Below, piece after piece: positions 1 to 6,975 of a stretch of 11,597 nucleotides of DNA. Source of the DNA: JBFMAE01 sp040756085 (lineage in GTDB: Bacteria; Desulfobacterota; BSN033; UBA1163); the NCBI GenBank assembly GCA_040756085.1, contig JBFMAE010000379.1:1-11597 (forward strand), read 5' to 3'. Position numbers and translations under genes: made by a program. The notes under the pieces are model-generated. The model saw nothing but the letters and a program-made list of their open reading frames with translations. It was not told where the DNA came from and searched no databases. Numbering within the stretch: the stretch's first letter is position 1; the number at the start of each line of letters is the position of its first letter.

Positions 1-742
1 TTGAAGCACCAACGACCCTGCCCCCCTTGAACCCCCCTGTGCGTCGCCTATAGGGATCAATCACGAAGACCCTTCTCGTCTTGGGATCCCTCCAGTGATT
101 CGAGATATACACCGGCCTGTGATGAACATAAACACACCTGTGAAAGTTAGTTAGGACATAAAAACCCGGAAAGTAGACTCCAGTCCACCAGAACGGGTAA
201 GGTACCCAGACGTAAAGGTACAAATATGGCCATGGAGGTGGAATATATGTGACAATCGGTGAACCATAAATATTGTAGTAATTGGTTACCATAGGTTCAG
301 AATAGTAGCTATAAGTTCTCGGTGGTTCTTCAGAGGGGTAGTCCGTCCTTCTATCAGCCACTACACTCAGACCAACCTCAGCGACCAAATCCTGTAATGT
401 CTTTAGGGCTTCATCCCTTCCCATAGATAACCTGCCTGCATCCGCCGCATCCCCGACCGCATTCTGCAATTCCCCAATGATATCCGGAGTTACAGGATAG
501 TCAGAGATCCATCCATTGTTGGGTGATATCCCCGTGGAGGACAGCATCGTCTCCGCTTCGGCTTCGTTTTGGGGGGTACCTATCCCTAGCCTCTCAACGA
601 GCTTTATCGCAAAATCCCCCTCCCGAACGAGGGTCTGCTCGATTGGAGGGGCCTGGCTGGCAGCCTCTTGGGCACGGAGGTTCTGGGATATGGGTAAGAT
701 GAGGAAAGCAATGACAGCGGCAATTATCTTGAGAGTTTTCAT
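1..742 (-). CDS. Secreted Trp/Tyr/Pro-rich protein of unknown function, C-terminus cut by window edge
   Basis: The frame is open from 742 to the left edge (247 codons, no stop), so the C-terminus is missing. An ATG also lies at 746-748, but the GGGAGG box abuts it directly; the ATG at 740-742 sits about 7 nt downstream of the box and is the better start. Residues 1-24 form a signal peptide (charged MKTLK, hydrophobic core, cleavage near NLRA/QE). Residues ~40-125 are a helical region (GDFAIKLVERLGIGTPQNEA, GWISDYPVTPDIIGEL) that recalls the SLH-like helical segments of deltaproteobacterial exported proteins; this is a resemblance from memory. Residues ~140-200 are very rich in Tyr, Trp and Pro, followed by a basic Arg/Gly stretch. 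Probably periplasmic or outer-surface; function unknown. The reading frame and export signal are secure, the family is not. Confidence 0.8.
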   Translation of the reverse strand, partial: MKTLKIIAAVIAFLILPISQNLRAQEAASQAPPIEQTLVREGDFAIKLVERLGIGTPQNEAEAETMLSSTGISPNNGWISDYPVTPDIIGELQNAVGDAADAGRLSMGRDEALKTLQDLVAEVGLSVVADRRTDYPSEEPPRTYSYYSEPMVTNYYNIYGSPIVTYIPPPWPYLYLYVWVPYPFWWTGVYFPGFYVLTNFHRCVYVHHRPVYISNHWRDPKTRRVFVIDPYRRRTGGFKGGRVVGAS

Positions 743-789
743 ATTCATCCCTCCCTATGTTTAGACGAGAACAATTCTCCTTTTATTCA

Positions 790-817
790 ATGCTACCTAA
801 TCTAACTGAAAAGTCAA
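790..817 (-). promoter_or_regulatory. Possible sigma-70 promoter for the secreted protein gene
   Basis: On the minus strand TTGACT (812-817) is followed after 16 bp by TAGCAT (790-795), upstream of the gene starting at 742. The -35 is good and the -10 is only a 4/6 match, so this is tentative. Confidence 0.35.
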
Positions 818-915
818 GTTTACGGGCGCTCCACACTCCTGACAAATGCGGACATCTCCGAAATAAACGATTCCATTGGCGAGGACAGGTGAAAATAGAA
901 ACGATACACAGGTTC
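797..915 (-). pseudogene. Possible remnant of a PQQ-type beta-propeller repeat
   Basis: Between an in-frame TGA near 916 and a TAG at 797-799 the minus strand reads TCVSFLFSPVLANGIVYFGD and then ends ICQECGAPVNLTFQLD. The first part resembles the strand pattern of PQQ-like beta-propeller repeats (SPV-ANGIVYFGD). There is no start codon, no ribosome binding site and no continuation on either side, so if it is real it is a relic. The match rests on one short motif and could be chance. Confidence 0.25.
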
Positions 916-1237
916 AAAATTGCCTCTACTTCCTTAGTTTCAATGAAGTTAGTGATTATTAATCGTAATCTCCAAATTTATACCAAAGTTCAATATTGAG
1001 GAAGAAGTCGACAGAATGGCTTGCAATGGCCTTTTTTCAAATCCTGCCATTCGAAACGATCAGGTCTGGCCCAACTCATCACGGCCCGACAATACTTTTT
1101 ATATGTCAGGTCCCCGGTTGTATCCTGTTATTGAGTAGAAAAGTATTTCTTCTCTGAGGTTTTTGTGATATATAGATATATAAAGGTAACGAATATAGAC
1201 CATGTTCAATCCATGAAATCTCAAAGGAGAAGGTCTT

Positions 1238-1807
1238 ATGAAGAATGATCCTGGGTTGCAGACAAACAATGTTCGGTCAGACGATAGGAACTATTCACCC
1301 AAGCGGAGAGGAATCGGATCCGGCAACAGCAAATCCCTCCGCATTCTAATTGTAATTCTCCTCGTATTGTTTTTTTTCGGGGGTATCCTTTACTTCTTCA
1401 GCAGACGACCCCCCTCCGGCGAGGCAACCCTTTTGCAGTCAAAGGTGCCTGCTCTGGAGCAGAAAATCGCTGAGATTGAAAAACAACTCACAGAGCTTCA
1501 GGTAAAAATCAGCACTTCGGGGCCAGACCCAGCCCTTCTTCAGCGGTTGGACGCTCTTGCCCAGAAAGTAGAGACACTGGAAAAACAAAAACAGCCAGCA
1601 GCCGATTCAAAAGCAAAGCCTTCTGCGCCCTCAAAACCGATAGTCTCGACCGGAAAACAATACCACACGGTTCAGAAAGGAGAAACTCTCTACCGGATCA
1701 GCAAAAAATACAGGATCAGCGTGGAGGAACTCCGAAAACTGAACAATCTTTCTGCGGAACAACCGCTTCGCACCGGGGAAAAGCTCCTGGTTTCACCTGG
1801 ACGTTAG
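1238..1807 (+). CDS. Membrane-anchored coiled-coil protein with C-terminal LysM domain
   Basis: 189 aa, with AAAGGAGAAGG about 5 nt before the ATG. A basic cytoplasmic N-terminus (residues 1-33) leads into one membrane helix (~34-54, ILIVILLVLFFFGGILYFF), a predicted coiled coil (~63-117, heptad-like LEQKIAEIEKQL and LQRLDALAQKVETLEK), a Pro/Ser/Lys-rich linker (~118-140) and a LysM domain (~142-186: YHTVQKGETLYRISKKY, then LRKLNN and GEKLLV). LysM binds N-acetylglucosamine polymers, so the protein probably spans from the inner membrane across the periplasm to peptidoglycan. No enzymatic domain is present. It looks like a structural or cell-envelope tethering factor; its partners are not evident from the neighbours. 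Architecture is clear, the biological role is inference. Confidence 0.9.
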   Translation: MKNDPGLQTNNVRSDDRNYSPKRRGIGSGNSKSLRILIVILLVLFFFGGILYFFSRRPPSGEATLLQSKVPALEQKIAEIEKQLTELQVKISTSGPDPALLQRLDALAQKVETLEKQKQPAADSKAKPSAPSKPIVSTGKQYHTVQKGETLYRISKKYRISVEELRKLNNLSAEQPLRTGEKLLVSPGR

Positions 1808-2053
1808 TCATCAATTCAGCGTTCGACACGAAGAAGTAAGGATCACCATTAACAGTGGCCATTGGTTTACCCTCCCCCTCATCTTTCAAATTCCAAAAAG
1901 CCAAACCTAACCCCATTTCCTCTGACCCAAAAATAGCGGGAGACCCGATCATCGTATTTCCTCGGAACCCTGATTATGAGATTTTTCAAAGAAGAGAAAC
2001 CCCATCTCCCATAGACCATGGGAAGCCTTCCCATCAAAGGATGTGTATTTTTA
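1808..2053. other. Intergenic stretch with no supported gene
   Basis: Downstream of the LysM gene no good intrinsic terminator is visible. Weak reading frames exist on both strands here. The minus-strand one is discussed among the rejected items. An interrupted palindrome lies at 2018-2034. Confidence 0.4.
2018..2034. repeat. Interrupted palindrome, 8-bp arms
   Basis: ATGGGAAG and CTTCCCAT are perfect inverted arms separated by one base, about 20 bp upstream of the -35 of the DUF5661 gene. The compact two-fold symmetry suits a dimeric regulator, but no regulator is identifiable. Confidence 0.4.
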
Positions 2054-2082
2054 TTGATTTATGTCCCCTCTGATATTAAAAT
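2054..2082 (+). promoter_or_regulatory. Sigma-70-type promoter of the DUF5661 gene
   Basis: TTGATT (2054-2059), 17-bp spacer, TAAAAT (2077-2082). The -10 matches the consensus at 5/6 positions and the spacing is ideal. It implies a short leader of about 35 nt before the ATG at 2123, and it supports that ATG over the in-frame ATG at 2018, which lies upstream of the promoter. Confidence 0.6.
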
Positions 2083-2122
2083 GAATATTACCTTTGGAAA
2101 ATATAATAGAAAGGAGGGTACT

Positions 2123-2560
2123 ATGAATATTCCAGAATATGTCCCGGTTGAGGATGTCAGGAGAGTTTGTAAAGAGCTGAAGATTAGAGACTGGACAAAA
2201 TTGAAGGAGCCGAAAGTACTTCCAAAAGAAGCCCGTGTGATTCTTTCAAAGGTGAATGTTTCGAGAATGAATATCTCCCGTGAGGAGTTTCGTCAGGGCC
2301 TTGAAGTAGAACTTGAGCATGGCACAAGATTTAAGGATGCAAATGTGACAAATAATCATCCTATTTTGACCGGTAAAATCGTAATAGCACATCTCAAAGA
2401 ATCTCTGGATTATTATAAACTCCTCGAAGTGGCAGAAATAGAGGGCGATTTGCTCAAGGCCGTCGTTGCTAAGAAATCAAAAAAAGTCGAAGCCTTATAT
2501 CGAAAACTCATCAAAGCAAAATTGAATCTTAACAAGGCAGAGGCAGACCAAATAGCGTAG
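2123..2560 (+). CDS. DUF5661 family protein
   Basis: 145 aa. The chosen ATG at 2123 has AAGGAGG 5 nt upstream. An in-frame ATG at 2018 would add 35 residues that look untranslated (they span the promoter) and has no ribosome binding site. Residues ~55-102 carry the family signature as I know it: REEFRQGLEVELEHGT, then NVTNN, then ILTGKIVIAHLKESLDYYKL. This matches the ELEHG / NVTxDD / LTGKIAxAHLxExPDYY pattern of DUF5661, although the usual acidic pair after NVT is NH here and the FPDYY proline is lost. The C-terminus (~103-145) is a Lys-rich helix. No signal peptide or membrane helix is present, so it is probably cytoplasmic. Function unknown. It stands alone, convergent with the Smr gene. 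Confidence 0.85.
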   Translation: MNIPEYVPVEDVRRVCKELKIRDWTKLKEPKVLPKEARVILSKVNVSRMNISREEFRQGLEVELEHGTRFKDANVTNNHPILTGKIVIAHLKESLDYYKLLEVAEIEGDLLKAVVAKKSKKVEALYRKLIKAKLNLNKAEADQIA

Positions 2561-2566
2561 CCGTTC

Positions 2567-2591
2567 AGGGGAACATTTTATACGGTCCCCT
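2567..2591. terminator. Possible bidirectional hairpin between convergent genes
   Basis: AGGGGAAC pairs with GGTCCCCT (one mismatch) around a 9-nt AT-rich loop, in the 38-bp gap between the DUF5661 stop and the Smr stop. It lacks a U-tract on either strand, so its terminator role is inferred from position. Confidence 0.35.
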
Positions 2592-2598
2592 ACCTGCT

Positions 2599-3303
2599 TC
2601 ATGCACCAGTCCGCCTGATCTTCTTTCGTTTTGAAAGAGGGCGCTGTCTGAGGAGCACATAAGTTGCCCCAGCACCTCCATCACAGATTCTTGCGCTGGA
2701 ATAGGCCGCAATCCATTTCCGCCATGGGCTGCGGGTAAGCCACTCGACGACTTTCCTTTTTAAGACAGGTTCAGATGGAGAAGAAAGCCCACGCCCATGG
2801 ATGATTAAAAGGCCTGTCTTCCCTGTGGTCACAGCCCATTTTAAAAATTTTTCGAAAACTTCCTTTGCATCCTCTACAAGTAATCCATGAAGATCAACAT
2901 GTGCCTGAATCGAATAATCTCCCCGATGTAAACGTCTTGCAATCTCCGGATGGACATGATACCCGGTACCTTCGATGTATTCCGGCGTGTCAGAAACATT
3001 AAAACCCGTTCCATATTTAACGAGATCTTTAAGTTTTGACAAGGTTTCGGCGTCCTCTTTATCCCTTGAACTCTCTGGTAATTCGATTTGCAATATTCTC
3101 TGAACACAATTGTTCCTCGGGATTGGAGTGACACCCTCCATGGCCTCTATAAATAGTTTTTCCTCCAATTCAGGGTTCTGTTCCCGATCACGGTCTTTGA
3201 CATCGGGTTTCTTGCGTTTAGGAAGAGAAAAAGACTTGTTTTCGAGCAAGGTTTTAAGATCTTGGAAGGATTTGAAGGTAAGTGAAGATTTAGAAGACTT
3301 CAT
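2599..3303 (-). CDS. Smr (MutS2 C-terminal-like) domain protein
   Basis: 234 aa; GGGAGGTAGGAT precedes the ATG. The first ~95 residues are Lys/Glu-rich and probably disordered or helical, with a conserved-looking lead-in FNVSDTPEYIEG (101-112). The Smr domain spans ~130-222, with DLHG (137-140), HGRG (169-172) and the C-terminal GGAGATYVLLR (209-219). Smr domains are nicking or RNA/DNA-binding endonuclease modules. This arrangement (acidic linker, RRLHRGDYSIQAHVDLHG, HGRGLSS) fits the stand-alone YdaL/SmrA-type group rather than MutS2. It probably acts on nucleic acids in the cytoplasm; the substrate is unknown. It is a single gene, divergent from the VIT-VWA gene. All key motif residues are present. 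Confidence 0.9.
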   Translation of the reverse strand: MKSSKSSLTFKSFQDLKTLLENKSFSLPKRKKPDVKDRDREQNPELEEKLFIEAMEGVTPIPRNNCVQRILQIELPESSRDKEDAETLSKLKDLVKYGTGFNVSDTPEYIEGTGYHVHPEIARRLHRGDYSIQAHVDLHGLLVEDAKEVFEKFLKWAVTTGKTGLLIIHGRGLSSPSEPVLKRKVVEWLTRSPWRKWIAAYSSARICDGGAGATYVLLRQRPLSKRKKIRRTGA

Positions 3304-3347
3304 ATCCTACCTCCCTCACTTTAAAAAACTTTCAGGATATTATTTTA

Positions 3348-3376
3348 ATTTTATCTAAAAACAAAGGAAATATCAA
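3348..3376 (-). promoter_or_regulatory. Sigma-70-type promoter of the Smr gene
   Basis: On the minus strand TTGATA (3371-3376), 17-bp spacer, TAAAAT (3348-3353), about 45 bp upstream of the ATG. Good matches and ideal spacing. Confidence 0.6.
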
Positions 3377-3428
3377 ACTGATCAAAATAACCCCATCTTT
3401 TCATAAAAGATTTATCCCGTTAGAAAGC

Positions 3429-3469
3429 CCCGCTTTTTAAACCTGTTCCTGACAGGTTCAGGAAGCGGG
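3429..3469. repeat. GC-rich nested inverted repeat between divergent promoters
   Basis: Outer arms CCCGCTT (3429-3435) and AAGCGGG (3463-3469) enclose an inner hairpin AACCTG/CAGGTT with a 7-nt loop. The minus strand of this segment contains CCTGAACCTG, which shares CCTGAACC with the hairpins at 8310 and 11420, so it may be a diverged copy of the same repeat. It lies between the two promoters, so it cannot terminate either flanking gene in the usual sense. Confidence 0.5.
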
Positions 3470-3478
3470 AGGGTCCGT

Positions 3479-3508
3479 TTGACATAAAATGATCTTTTAA
3501 AATATTGG
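3479..3508 (+). promoter_or_regulatory. Possible promoter of the VIT-VWA gene
   Basis: A perfect -35 TTGACA (3479-3484) is followed 18 bp later by a weak -10 TATTGG (3503-3508). A second -10-like TATAAA lies at 3532-3537. The start point is therefore uncertain, but promoter activity in this gap is likely. Confidence 0.4.
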
Positions 3509-3566
3509 AACTTTTTTGTCTCCTTCTTGTCTATAAAATAAAAGACACTTAAAGGAGGGAAACAAA

Positions 3567-5900
3567 ATGCAAAAAAAAACCATTCCCTTTATTTCAGCCT
3601 TATTCATTCTTTTCACATTCATTTCAAGCGTCGCTCATGCCCGGCAGTCGGAGAAGGATGACAAAACCCTCTCTCCCTACTTTTTTGTTAAGAGTGACAG
3701 CAGTGAAGTAGATCAACTCCCCCTGAAATCGACATCGGCAGATGTGAAAGTGATCGGTGTAATTGCAGACGTTGTAGTTACCCAGATCTATAAGAACGAA
3801 GGAAACAAACCGTTGGAAGCAATCTACATCTTTCCTGCATCTACACGGGCAGCCGTTTACGGAATGAAAATGACCATCGGAAAACGGACTATCATTGCCA
3901 AGATTCAAGAACGGGAAGAGGCACGACGGCAATACGAACAGGCAAGACAGGATGGGAAGAGCGCATCCCTACTGGAACAACACCGGCCCAATGTATTCCA
4001 GATGAATGTTGCCAATATCTTGCCTGGAGATGTGATCCATGTGGAGCTTAAGTATACGGAATTACTGGTTCCCTCTGATGGGATTTACGAATTTGTTTAT
4101 CCAACGGTGGTGGGACCACGCTATTCCAACCAGCCCGCCGAAACAGCCCTCCCCTCTCAGATGTGGGTAGAGAACCCCTACCTCCATCAGGGTGAATCTC
4201 CAACCTACACTTTTAACATTACGGCCAGCCTTGCTGGGGGTCTCCCGATTCAGAATGTTGCCTGCACCTCCCATAAGGTAGAGATCCATTATGATGGGAC
4301 GTCCCGTGCCTCTATCAAACTCAACCCTTCAGAAAAGAACGGAGGAAACCGTGATTTTATTCTTAAATACCAGCTCGCCGGCGGCAAGATCGAATCCGGA
4401 CTTCTTCTATTAGAAGGAGGGAAAGAAAACTTCTTCCTGCTCATGCTTCATCCTCCGAAACGAGTGAATGTCAGTCAGATCCCTCCCCGTGAGTACATCT
4501 TCATCGTCGATGTCTCCGGTTCCATGTATGGTTTTCCTTTGGACATATCAAAAAAACTTCTTAAAGATTTGATTGGAACCCTCCGCCCTACTGACAAATT
4601 TAATGTGCTCCTTTTTGCTGGTGGCTCCTCTTTGATGTCGGAGCAATCCCTCCCAGCCACTTCCGAAAACATCCGTCAAGCAATAACCCTCATTGAAAAA
4701 CAACGTGGAGGAGGTGGGACAGAGCTTTTGCCGGCCCTGAAACGGGCCATATCTCTTCCGAGATCCGAGGGACATTCGCGAACCGTTGTCATTGCCACGG
4801 ATGGTTATGTCACTGTGGAAGAGGAAGCGTTTGACCTGATTCGTAAAAACCTCGGTGATGCCAATATGTTTACCTTCGGAATCGGATCAAGCGTTAATCG
4901 CTATCTCATCGAGGGAATGGCCAGAGTTGGAATGGGCGACCCCTTTGTCATTACAAAACCTGAAGAAACTCGTGAAAAAGCAGAAAGATTCAGGAAAATG
5001 ATTGAATCACCGGTTTTAACCAACGTCAGGATAGACTTCGGGAAATTCGATGTCTATGATGTGGAACCGCTTAGCATCCCTGATGTATTTGCCGAGAGGC
5101 CTGTCCTTGTCTTTGGCAAATGGCGTGGTCGGCCGGCGGGTGAAATTACTTTAAAAGGAATGACAGGTAACCAACCCTATATGGATAAGATCGATATTCA
5201 TAAAGAAAAACCGACCAAGTCAAACTCCGCCCTTCAATACCTCTGGGCCCGGCACCGAATTGCCCTTCTCTCCGATTACAATCATCTTCATCCTGACAAG
5301 GAAAGGGTCAAGGAAGTGACCCGTCTGGGTCTATCTTATAATCTACTGACTGTTTATACATCATTTGTAGCCATCGATACGGAGGTCCGCCTCACAAACG
5401 GCCAAACGGTTACCGTCAAACAACCTCTTCCATTACCTGAAGGAGTTTCTGATTATGCAGTGGGGAGAGGAATGGTTGCACAAAAAGCGATGGCTCCGCT
5501 TGCTGCTTTTAGATCCGCAGAGATTGATAAGAGCCAGGTGAAAGAAGAGGAATCCAAATCGAGGTTATTGCGATTTAAAGTCGAATTGGGAGAAATATCG
5601 ACAATTGACGGGTTTTCAAAAGAAGTCATCGAGAAAGCCCTAAAACGACAGCTCCCCTCCATCGAGGAATCTTGCCAAAAGGCGTTGGAGAAACAACCCC
5701 ATCTAAAGGGTGAAATTTCTTTTCAATTTGTCATTGATTCTAAAGGTCGTGTGGCCAAGGTGAGTTTGGTTTCGGGTAAGTTAAACAATAAGAAAATTGA
5801 AAAGTGCATTCTCCAGAAGATCAAAGAGTTGAATTTTCCTGCACCCGAAAACAATAATCCTGTAAGGGTCACTGTTTCATTCAATCTGAAATGGACATAA
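3567..5900 (+). CDS. Secreted VIT/VWA-domain protein with AgmX/PglI-type C-terminal domain
   Basis: 777 aa, start supported by AGGAGG 8 nt upstream. Residues 1-25 are a signal peptide (AHA/RQ). A VIT domain spans ~52-170, with the typical amphipathic surface motif FPASTRAAVYGM and EREEARRQYEQARQ. A von Willebrand A domain spans ~308-470 with an intact MIDAS: D315-V-S317-G-S319, T385 and D412 (ATDGY). The family-typical YTSFVAIDTE lies at ~597-606. After a linker, residues ~690-777 match the AgmX/PglI-type tail: ESCQKALEKQPHLKGEI, FVIDSKGRVAKV, KCILQKIKELNFPAP, with Cys703 and Cys747 possibly forming a disulfide. VIT-VWA proteins are metal-dependent adhesion/scaffold proteins; the TonB-C-like tail is known from myxobacterial motility and envelope proteins. 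Probably periplasmic or surface-exposed. Monocistronic, with its own terminator. Confidence 0.92.
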   Translation: MQKKTIPFISALFILFTFISSVAHARQSEKDDKTLSPYFFVKSDSSEVDQLPLKSTSADVKVIGVIADVVVTQIYKNEGNKPLEAIYIFPASTRAAVYGMKMTIGKRTIIAKIQEREEARRQYEQARQDGKSASLLEQHRPNVFQMNVANILPGDVIHVELKYTELLVPSDGIYEFVYPTVVGPRYSNQPAETALPSQMWVENPYLHQGESPTYTFNITASLAGGLPIQNVACTSHKVEIHYDGTSRASIKLNPSEKNGGNRDFILKYQLAGGKIESGLLLLEGGKENFFLLMLHPPKRVNVSQIPPREYIFIVDVSGSMYGFPLDISKKLLKDLIGTLRPTDKFNVLLFAGGSSLMSEQSLPATSENIRQAITLIEKQRGGGGTELLPALKRAISLPRSEGHSRTVVIATDGYVTVEEEAFDLIRKNLGDANMFTFGIGSSVNRYLIEGMARVGMGDPFVITKPEETREKAERFRKMIESPVLTNVRIDFGKFDVYDVEPLSIPDVFAERPVLVFGKWRGRPAGEITLKGMTGNQPYMDKIDIHKEKPTKSNSALQYLWARHRIALLSDYNHLHPDKERVKEVTRLGLSYNLLTVYTSFVAIDTEVRLTNGQTVTVKQPLPLPEGVSDYAVGRGMVAQKAMAPLAAFRSAEIDKSQVKEEESKSRLLRFKVELGEISTIDGFSKEVIEKALKRQLPSIEESCQKALEKQPHLKGEISFQFVIDSKGRVAKVSLVSGKLNNKKIEKCILQKIKELNFPAPENNNPVRVTVSFNLKWT

Positions 5901-5906
5901 ATGTTT

Positions 5907-5945
5907 AAGGGGCTGGTCATCTGAGCAAAAAGCCAGCCCTTTTAT
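5907..5945 (+). terminator. Rho-independent terminator after the VIT-VWA gene
   Basis: AAGGGGCTGG (5907-5916) pairs with CCAGCCCTT, a 10-bp stem with one G-U pair, and runs straight into TTTTATTTCTT. It starts 7 bp after the stop codon. Confidence 0.85.
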
Positions 5946-5994
5946 TTCTTCTACCCTCCACTTCTTCCCTCTGATTAAAGCGATGCAATTTGTA

Positions 5995-6024
5995 TTGACT
6001 TAAGAATTGTTTTAAAAATAAAAT
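5995..6024 (+). promoter_or_regulatory. Sigma-70-type promoter of the hisF-like gene
   Basis: TTGACT (5995-6000), 18-bp spacer, TAAAAT (6019-6024), about 30 bp before the ATG. Both hexamers match at 5/6 positions. With the terminator just upstream, this makes the gene an independent unit. Confidence 0.65.
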
Positions 6025-6054
6025 GATGTTCCATTTGGGAGGAAAGGAGATACG

Positions 6055-6819
6055 ATGAGCACAATTAAAATTATGCCATGTCTCGATATGAAAGAAGGCC
6101 GGGTCGTCAAGGGTATAAATTTTGTAAATTTAAAAGATGCAGGCGATCCTGTAGAAAATGCAACCTTTTATGAAAAAGAAGGGGCGGATGAGTTGGCCAT
6201 GCTCGATATCGCCGCAACATTAGAAAACCGTAAGACCAGGCTGGAATGGGTCGAAAACGTCTCTTCGGTGATTCACATTCCGCTAACCGTTGGCGGTGGC
6301 ATTTCCACATTGGAAGATATTGAGCTGGTATTGAAGACAGGCGTTGATAAGTTTTCGATGAACAGTGCTGCTATCAGGAATCCGGATCTGGTCAAGCAGG
6401 CTTCAGATAGATTCGGCAGGGAGAAAGTGACCGTAGCGATCGATGCAAGAAGAAACAAGGCCATGCCATCCGGGTTTGAGCTGGTGATATCGGGTGGCAC
6501 CAAACCCGTAGGGAAAGACGCCGTAGCCTGGGCCAAACAGTGTCAGGAATTGGGTGCAGGAGTGATCCTGCCAACGAGTATGGATGGCGATGGGACCCAG
6601 GCCGGCTACGATCTTGAATTTACAAGGGCGATCTCAGATGCCGTTGATCTCCCCGTGGTCGCCTCAGGGGGAGCGGGTAAGCTTGAGCATTTTTATGAAG
6701 GAGTTGTTAAAGGTGGTGCCCAAATTTTATTGGCTGCTTCGGTTTTTCACTACCGCATCTTAAGTATCAGAGAGGTTAAAGAGTATTTAAGAAAGAAGGG
6801 GGTGCAGGTCAATTTATAA
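6055..6819 (+). CDS. hisF: HisF-family imidazole glycerol phosphate synthase cyclase subunit, solitary and divergent
   Basis: 254 aa, full length for HisF, with AAGGAGATACG before the ATG. HisF is a (beta/alpha)8 barrel that, with the glutaminase HisH, converts PRFAR plus ammonia to IGP and AICAR in histidine synthesis. The catalytic aspartates are in place (D11 in PCLDMKEG, D130 in AIDAR), as are phosphate-binding loops (VGGGI 79-83, SGGAG near 218) and N103. The positions that form the ammonia gate in the Thermotoga enzyme (R5, E46, K99, E167) read K5, E46, K99 and V170, and the usual EILLTSMDRDG is VILPTSMDGDG. No hisH, hisA or other his gene lies in the window. It is either the real cyclase of a lineage with scattered his genes, or a paralogue with a different amine source or substrate. 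Family certain, exact reaction less so. Confidence 0.88.
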   Translation: MSTIKIMPCLDMKEGRVVKGINFVNLKDAGDPVENATFYEKEGADELAMLDIAATLENRKTRLEWVENVSSVIHIPLTVGGGISTLEDIELVLKTGVDKFSMNSAAIRNPDLVKQASDRFGREKVTVAIDARRNKAMPSGFELVISGGTKPVGKDAVAWAKQCQELGAGVILPTSMDGDGTQAGYDLEFTRAISDAVDLPVVASGGAGKLEHFYEGVVKGGAQILLAASVFHYRILSIREVKEYLRKKGVQVNL

Positions 6820-6879
6820 AACTTCATAATTTCCCAGCTCTCAGAAATAGAAGTTTAGCTCCGCCTCAAAGAAGATGGG

Positions 6880-6913
6880 TGACCCTAGATTTCAGATTTT
6901 TGACCCCAGATTT
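6880..6913 (+). repeat. Tandem 13-bp direct repeats, 21-bp period
   Basis: TGACCCTAGATTT (from 6880) and TGACCCCAGATTT (from 6901) differ at one base and start 21 bp apart, two helical turns. They lie 63-96 bp before the membrane-protein ATG. The second copy overlaps a possible -35 (TTGACC, 6900-6905; candidate -10 GAGAAT, 6923-6928). A regulator bound on one DNA face is plausible but unproven. Confidence 0.4.
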
Positions 6914-6975
6914 TGCTATGAGGAGAATCTTTAACCAATTGTTATGGGGTTCTAAATGTGCTAAATTAGGTTTTT

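Larger units (their letters stand above)
743..1237. other. Gene-free intergenic stretch between divergent genes
   Basis: About 495 bp between the divergent secreted-protein and LysM genes. Apart from the possible PQQ-repeat remnant and the minus-strand promoter candidate, I see no coding sequence. The part nearest the LysM gene (about 1160-1185) is an AT-rich TATA-type run that could hold a -10 element, but no matching -35 stands out. A short inverted pair GAATGGC/GCCATTC lies around 1014-1050. Confidence 0.5.

Noticed and set aside
516..764. Plus-strand frame of 82 codons
   Set aside because: It is antisense to the signal-peptide gene at 1-742, which has a ribosome binding site and sensible composition.
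757..999. Plus-strand frame of 80 codons
   Set aside because: No convincing ribosome binding site, unlikely composition, and it lies in an intergenic region.
1716..1952. Minus-strand frame of 78 codons (starting MIGSPAIFGSEEMG) with a GAGG box before its ATG
   Set aside because: It runs 92 bp antisense into the LysM domain coding region, ends there arbitrarily, and resembles no family I recognise. The part outside the LysM gene (FWNLKDEGEGKPMATVNGDP) looks mildly protein-like, so a relic cannot be excluded.
2018..2122. N-terminal extension of the DUF5661 gene from an earlier ATG
   Set aside because: The extension spans the promoter and the true Shine-Dalgarno box; the ATG at 2123 is well placed.
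6820..6850. AAACTTC/GAAGTTT inverted pair after hisF as a terminator
   Set aside because: The loop is over 20 nt, the stem is AT-rich and there is no U-tract.
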